Assembly: GCA_023014335.1 (NCBI GenBank)
Contig: JAECYW010000017.1
Location: 558,001 to 622,000, forward strand
Direction of reading: 5' to 3'
Source: Galerina marginata
Lineage: Eukaryota > Basidiomycota > Agaricomycetes > Agaricales > Galerinaceae
Length of the DNA: 64,000 nt
The position numbers were made by a program, and so were the translations under genes. How positions within the stretch are numbered: position 1 is the first letter of the stretch; each line of letters begins with the position of its first letter. This document shows positions 58,204 to 64,000 of the stretch, in pieces. Under the pieces are notes generated by a model. It searched no databases and was not told where the DNA came from. It worked only from the letters and a program-made list of their open reading frames with translations.

Positions 58204-59868
58204 ATGGCTACAGCACCAGCTAAATTATCTCACCTTCCGGTCGATATTCTTCTCTACTTGCTTATATTCTGCGAGCTGGCCGACAATGTTTCATTTTCGA
58301 TGGTGAGTGCAGCGGTGGCGAACATGTGCTGTGGACGTTGAGCCATTTAGCGATTCTTTCATTACTTAGGTTTGCCCTACCTTTCTACAAACTGTCACAA
58401 CAAGAGGGTACTGGATCAATGCATTACAGGAAGCTCGCCTTATTCATCCTATAGCCTGTCCTTTGCAAGAAGACCTGACCAAACACGATCATCAGAGCTT
58501 GAAACGAATCGCACTCCATACGCTACGTCTCGACTACAACTGGTCTCTTCCGCAGCCAAAGATCAAAGGACCTATCAAAGCCGTGATATTGGGTGTACCA
58601 CCTCTTGATGTGGTCTTCCAGGTTCCGGGAACCTGAACTATATGTACTTCATTCTCGTTCCAGTGGGAATATTTCTGCATGGAACATTGGTCTGGGCAAG
58701 CAGGTGTCTCCAGATATCTATATCTCGAAACGACTGATGGACGTGTCTCCTGGGCAAGATGAACTCGGGAAATTCTCAATTGGCATTCTTACCATCCTGG
58801 CTCCATCGTGAGTGTCTTTGCCTTCGCCAGCGCAGTGACTTACAACCTGCCGCAGTGTCCATGAACTATGGGTTATTTGCCTTGAGTATGGCTCCGGAGG
58901 CGTGAATCTGCAAGTCACTCTACAGTACACACTTGAACCCGACATGCTTCACTGGGCTGTTTTTATGACGACGGAAGTTCGTTGGTGTCCTTCAATACAA
59001 CCCGAACGAGTGGGATGAAACTAAATGCCCAGTCGATATCATAGCTCTCAATGTTTCCAGTGGAACAAAGACCACTATCACGACGGATATACCCAGAAAT
59101 GTGAGTATTCGGGCTGGTATAATCTAAACTAGTACAGTCACTTATTTGCTCTGTAGATGGTCGCAGAACATGGATACTGAATCAGGGGCTTTCGTCCTCG
59201 GCGAAAACTTGTATATCCTAGTTGAATGGATGGGCGAATCACATATTTTCCATTGTCCAAGAGACTATCTTCCTCATGATGGCAACTCAACATGTCCCCC
59301 CGTTTCGGTCCTTAAGTGCAACAATAAGGATCATTGTTTCTCTTTTAAAGCTAAAGAAGGCCCAGGAGTCCGCTTCATCCGTACAGAAGGCACCTTGACC
59401 ACGGGTGATTTCTATGGCATTCCTGCCGTGTCTCTGCGTCTAGCAAGCTTGTCGTCTCTCGACATTCCTGAGGAACTGGATGTGGATCCTGTGGGACCGG
59501 GCAGGTTCCAAATCCAGGCAATATTTTGGACCAGACCTGAGCAGGACGACAACAACAACAACCCACTGGTACCCTACCACAATATTAACATACCTGGAAG
59601 CTTGCAGGATTCTCCCGACTCATCATGGTTGTTGATGGCGCTGCCTCATTCTGGTCGGAAGGTCCTAATAGTTATTCAGTTTGGGTCCGAGATTCGCCTC
59701 CAGCTCGTTCATTTCCATCCCCATAAAGGTGATATATCTGTTCAGCAGATAGAACTACCCCCCTTTATTGACATTGAGCAAGTGCATGGGCTGTCTCTAG
59801 ATGATCATCGCGGTGTAATAACTTTGCTAGACACAAGAGGTGTTTTATACACCCTTCCTTATGCATAA
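58204..59868 (+). CDS. F-box-like protein with beta-propeller-like body, about 496 aa, three +1 frameshifts
   Basis: Exons 58204-58302, 58370-58807, 58856-59100 and 59157-59868. The start MATAPAKLSHLPVDILLYLL is an F-box-like helix (LPVDIL). The body contains LYVLHSRSSGNISAWNIGLGK and many short strands, consistent with a degenerate propeller, as in a common agaric family. The frame breaks at about 58,632, 58,980 and 59,175. Removing one base at each site gives 497 codons with intact splice sites. I treat it as a gene with sequence errors; decay is the alternative. Role in ubiquitin ligation is inferred from the F-box only. Confidence 0.65.
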
Positions 59869-60476
59869 GCAGATCACAGTAATTCATCACACCTCTTTGA
59901 ACAATACATGCTTTGCTTTCTGTAGTTATCTGTTGGGCCCTGAGACTTGCCTGGTTTCCTTGATGTTATGGTCAGGCTTCTTTATTCAAGCAATATTCCA
60001 CCCCATGGTATTGAGGAGAACAGATATTATATCCTTACTTCGCCAAAATCTATATTTCAGATGACAAAAATGATAGGATATATATGTACTCCCACACGCC
60101 GCAAGTATCTTAAGACACAAGGCCCAGGTGATCGATGATCTGGCAACCCTGAAAGCAATCTACACCTAAGGATAAATTACAAGGGAGTTTGCTCCAAATG
60201 GGTTTGGATGTGCGGATGTGCATCGATTTTGCACACCTGGGAGTCTGCGCCATTCATCACAGATTTGAGACGAGTGCCGCTTGCGTTGGATGAACTTGGG
60301 TGTCGGAAGGGGAATCGATAATTGTAGGCAAAATTCCTCAGGTTGTATGGCAGATATTGCATCCAGAGAGGTGTCGTCTACGAGCACGCTTCAATTATAT
60401 AAAGGGGTGAATATAATGGAATAAGCGGAATCTCACCCCAAATGGCCGATAGGTCTACATTGAGAAAGAACCTCGT
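59869..60476. other. Intergenic stretch between convergent genes
   Basis: No gene found. Confidence 0.4.
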
Positions 60477-61254
60477 TCACCGATCGAGTGGTTGGAACCG
60501 AGTATAGTATTGCTTAGTTTGTGCTTCGACCATATCCTGCGTAGATTCAGGTAGGTCCTCGATAAATCGTCCTGTATCTCTAGTTCAGTGCCAAGATGAA
60601 GTATAATAGAATGTGACAAATCAACCTGGAGATCCAGCAAAGAGCGACAAAGCTGGCACAACGGCGTTGGGTGGAATTATTGTATTGTCTGCGATCTTCG
60701 CGCAGTCCTTAATAATTGTGAATTTTCCCTGAACAAAATAGTTAGAATACAACATGAATTGGAGGAGAGCAAAATAATAACCTACAATAACGCAATTTTT
60801 TCCGATTTCGACGTGGTTACCGATTTGCGCTGCTTCAACAACGCTGTTGGCTCCGATATGAACGAAGTCACCTATCTTCATTGGATAGTAATTGAAATTT
60901 CCTCGATAAGTTTTGTAGGGCGGCCTACTGATAGTTTAGCATACGAACCGGAGTCGAAATGTCTCCTAGTCGCACCTCATGACGCAACCTTCTCCAACAA
61001 GGCAATACCGTCCCAAAGAGATAACCACGGCATGACCAGGACCCGTCCGCCTCAGATCGCCACGAATGATAGCACCGCTCGAGATGATTGTCTTGCCACC
61101 CAGTATAATGTTCTGTGGCCCAGCAATTGTGGCTCGACGCGACACTTTATTTCCTGTATCCTAACAGATGGTAAGATGTGTATCGAAGAGCAAAATATTC
61201 GAATCGTACGGTTTCAATGAATTCAGTCTTCGAGTAGTATATGGGAGGCTCCAT
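60477..61254 (-). CDS. DCTN5: Dynactin subunit p25 (DCTN5), 188 aa
   Basis: Exons 61254-61210, 61160-60976, 60924-60786, 60728-60626 and 60571-60477, closing in frame at the family's usual length. Left-handed beta-helix hexapeptide repeats are clear: RATIAGPQNIILGGKTIISS, KIGDFVHIGANSVVEAAQIG, NHVEIGKNCVIG and KFTIIKDCAKIADNTIIPP. p25 sits with p27 and p62 at the pointed end of dynactin and is needed for dynein-driven early-endosome transport in hyphae; unicellular yeasts usually lack it. It shares a 158-bp bidirectional promoter with the TMEM70-like gene. No frameshift. Confidence 0.95.
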
Positions 61255-61412
61255 AATTGAATGGACGAGAAGCAAGTTGGAAACCAATTGGAAACAGCCG
61301 TTCACCCTGCATTTGGTAATACCTGCCCTTTTTGAAAATTTGATGCCGGCCGGCAACGTCTCTGCCATCTTCTCGAGTGAACACCATCGCGTTGACGGAG
61401 GCCACCTTTAGA

Positions 61413-62333
61413 ATGCTCTCTCTTCTTCGACTCACGAGTGGAAGGCTCTGTCGTCGGAAATGTCCAGCTATACCAATCTTCCCAAGGACAAGCTCTATCA
61501 TCAACTCGAGATTTTCTTCCCTACCACCCAATTCAAGTTACTCAAAGCGTCAGTTATCTAGCTCTTCGTCATGTCGTCAACCAGAACCAAAGCAGTCCCC
61601 CGATAAAAAGGACGGTGCAAGTTCTCATGTCACAGAGGATCCCTATGTCTACCAAGGGCCTCTAACCGCAGCATTTCGTCGCCTAAAGATCTTCTCGCTT
61701 GGATCTTTCGGCCTAGTCTGTAACGCTATCACCTTTCATCCTATTCATAGAGTCAAATCTCCCGATGAACGCTCGCCTGGCTCTGGCTTCTATTGCCTTG
61801 GGAACTTCCGGTTTGAGCACGGCCCTAGTGGCTTGGTGTGCTAAGCCATACGTGACCACAATACACCGCTTCCGTCCGGATGAATTGGGTAGCGCAGAGG
61901 AAGTTGAATTGACTACGTTCACTTTAACCCTCCAACCGAGGGTTACAAAGGTTCGCATAAACATTTGTTCCATCTTTGAAACTATTAACATGGTGATGGC
62001 AGGTTTATGACCCAGTCGTTTTTGATAGAGACGAGGAGACCTTTGGCGAAATGGGAACTAGCAGAGCGAATAGTGCTTACTCGAAACAGGACCGAAGCCG
62101 TCGGTACAAATGTACACCCTGCGCCAGGGCTGGAGGAGACGGTGGCCGAAACCAGGGATAGTAAAGGCGACGTTGTTGGAAGATGGGTCGTTAAATGGGA
62201 AGAAGGAGGGGTAGGGACTTGTCATGAAGTAGGACATGTGGTTCGGTAAGTCAACTTCCATCTCGTCCTTGTCGGATTAACTTTGACGAAGGATCCTAGG
62301 TATTTCAATGTCCATGAAGAACTCTTACAATAG
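61413..62333 (+). CDS. TMEM70-like mitochondrial inner-membrane protein, about 270 aa, two +1 frameshifts
   Basis: Exons 61413-61950, 62003-62245 and 62300-62333. A basic, serine-rich presequence (MLSLLRLTSGRLCRRKCP) precedes AAFRRLKIFSLGSFGL, a helical hairpin (LSPFILFIESNLPMNARLAL and LGTSGLSTALVAWC), then PYVTTIHRF and a soluble C-terminal domain ending VRYFNVHEELLQ. This layout matches the TMEM70/TMEM186 type of mitochondrial proteins; metazoan TMEM70 aids ATP synthase and complex I assembly. The fungal role is inference. Extra bases at about 61,715 and in AAA at 62,049-62,051 break the frame; correcting both gives 271 codons. Confidence 0.75.
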
Positions 62334-63537
62334 TAATCCCTCTGTCATAATCCTTGCTCGATTTTCCAGCTCGTAATATCACCGTTTACCGCCGTCGTAC
62401 GACTGCTTGTCGTTGTCCATCCTTTTTTTTTTGGAGAGGGTCTTGTTCTCGTTTACCCCTTGGGCTACTGGTGCTGTAACACCTAAGTCTACATCTACGA
62501 CCTTCCCTCCCTCCCTGGCATATCAGGCAATTCTCTCATGAGATTCCCCATTTTCTGTCAGGACGGAACACATGTTACGAGATCATTGCTTGTTATATTC
62601 CCAGGTCGAGCAAACGGCCTCGATCTTGAAATTTTCTCTCAATCACACTGGGTTTCCCGCAATCGCCGTCGAAACTTGAAAGCACTACAAGCCCTTCTTC
62701 CATAACTGAGGTTGTAAACGGGTCACCTTCCAAATGCGAGTCGAAATTACTTCGTTCACTGGGAGTTTCTATTCAGTCCCTTTGAGCCTACATTGCGTGC
62801 CCAAAGTGAGCCTTAGATCTAGCCCCTCCTCACAGAAATGTCCTAACTTCTGTTCTCCCAGAGGTTTCCCAAGCCATCTTAAAGGCACATCCGCTCAAAC
62901 GCGGGTTCGCCTATCTTTTTTCAACATCCTACTCATCAGGAATGAACCCCAGGAAATTAGCTGCGCACTGCGGTTCACTTCAACCCCGCTCTACCCCCGC
63001 ACATCCAGAATGACTTCGAACTTTTCGTTTCCACAAATAGTGTGTGTGGCACACACGGAGATCTTAACGCCAAGCGCGAGCTTGATGTTTTTCCATCTAT
63101 ATTTGTGACCTATTTCCACCATTCATGCGCTTAACTGTGACCAGCTTGACATGCTTTAGCTAGCCATCGCCTCGTCCGGCCGAGTCTTTACTTTTTCTGT
63201 CATTGAACTTGTTGAAAGATCGGACTGAACATTTTAAATGGGCAGAAGTCGGAGAGGGTCACTCGTTGCCCCAGGATCAATGGTGCGCTGGTCTGGAGAA
63301 ACATTTGACGTGCTCCTATCTCGGTCTCTCGGGAATACAGTATGTGCGCGGTCGAGAAAAGTATACCGGTGTGGCTCATCTAATTATTTCTAGTACTTTT
63401 TCCCGACTATTCTTACAACCGATGGGACTGCGAAAGTGGAGCGGTTCGTTTTTGTAGTCTGGTTTGCCTTAAAAGCGACTAGGATTGCTTCAGAATCTCA
63501 ACATCTTCGTACTCATTTCGTCCCTCGCCTCCCGAAA
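62334..63537. other. Intergenic stretch of 1.2 kb
   Basis: Pyrimidine-rich promoter-like DNA with a T9-10 run near 62,424. A 124-codon plus-strand frame at 62,734 has no recognisable content and no conserved start, so it is not called. Confidence 0.4.
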
Positions 63538-64000
63538 ATGCCTGGCCTTGATTATTATTCAAAAACCGAAAACACCAACTCAACCGCCACATTCTCCAAT
63601 GACAATGAGCAAGTACCTTCAAAAACCGAAGCACCAAGACCTGGAGAATATTTTAACCCTCGTCTTGATCCAAAGAATTACCTCGTTGGCCCTCTTTCTG
63701 TAAATCCTGCCACTCGGCTGCGACAAATGCTCGCAAGACCGGGAATTGTCGTAAGTGCCGTGTTCATTTTCAACCCATTGACTTGCATGAACCGATGCGT
63801 TACACATAGGTGGCTCCAGGTATCTGCGACGGTATCAGCGCCAGATGTGCCCTCGAAGCAGGCTTTGAATGCATGTACCAAAGGTTTGGAAGTGTTTAGC
63901 TTCCCATATATTTGTAGCTAACCCGTCTACATCAGTGGTGCCGCTACTACAGCTTCGCGGCTTGGTCAACCAGATCTTGCTATTGCGACTATGAATGATT
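63538..64000 (+). CDS. Isocitrate lyase/PEP mutase-family enzyme, 5' part only
   Basis: Exons 63538-63750, 63810-63883 and 63936 to the window edge. After a disordered N-terminus comes the family's first strand and substrate loop: ARPGIVVAPGICDGISARCA, then FECMYQSGAATTASRLGQPD. This is the subgroup of carboxyvinyl-carboxyphosphonate phosphorylmutase and oxaloacetase/2,3-dimethylmalate lyase-like enzymes, which cleave C-C bonds of 2-oxo or hydroxy dicarboxylates with Mg2+. The metal-binding aspartates and catalytic loop lie beyond the window, so the reaction cannot be chosen. Confidence 0.85.

Noticed and set aside
62734..63108. 124-codon plus-strand frame
   Set aside because: No recognisable content, pyrimidine-rich promoter-like DNA, no splice or start support.

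Overview
The window is nuclear DNA of a filamentous basidiomycete, most likely a mushroom-forming agaric. The signs are intron-dense genes (about 98 introns modelled, mostly 41-70 nt), many F-box/leucine-rich proteins, FunK1-type kinase fragments, an Ime2/Crk1-like kinase, and genes that yeasts lack (TRAPPC11, dynactin p25). No rRNA, tRNA, CRISPR array or intact transposon was found. Exon models were built by hand from splice sites and reading phase, and almost all close exactly in frame.

Left part (0-19 kb). An unknown 3-exon gene, an F-box gene and a degenerate Ime2-like kinase are followed by about 2.5 kb without a recognisable gene. Two direct copies of a segment of roughly 2.6 kb come next (about 7.7-10.4 and 12.7-15.4 kb). 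A third, inverted copy lies at about 35.7-32.9 kb. Each copy ends in an intact 4-exon gene for a protein of 155-167 residues that I do not recognise, behind a conserved promoter. This three-member family is the best candidate for something undescribed. A decayed F-box copy lies between units 1 and 2. Two tandem genes that keep only the C-terminal half of a FunK1 kinase follow at 16.7-19 kb.

Middle (19.7-48 kb). A GC-rich block holds a divergent pair of membrane proteins (a 7-TM protein and a PalI/SUR7-like protein) and an F-box gene with a truncated copy beside it. Then come an uncharacterised membrane protein, a cysteine-rich GPI-type secreted protein, two more F-box genes, Hub1/UBL5, a small secreted serine/threonine-rich protein, the 19-exon TRAPPC11 gene and a proline-rich single-pass membrane protein.

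Right part (48.5-64 kb). An omega-class glutathione transferase, a hormone-sensitive-lipase-like esterase, an APH-fold phosphotransferase with a 9-nt micro-exon, mitochondrial Hsp70, an F-box-like protein, dynactin p25, a TMEM70-like mitochondrial protein and the start of an isocitrate lyase/PEP mutase-family enzyme. Several of these genes carry isolated one-base insertions in otherwise perfect models. I count twelve insertions and one deletion between 49.2 and 62.1 kb, and none in the intact genes to the left. This looks more like unpolished consensus than gene decay, and it matters for any automatic annotation.

The genes do not form one pathway. They are a mix of conserved housekeeping genes (trafficking, mitochondrial folding, splicing-linked Hub1, dynein cargo) and lineage-specific accessory genes.
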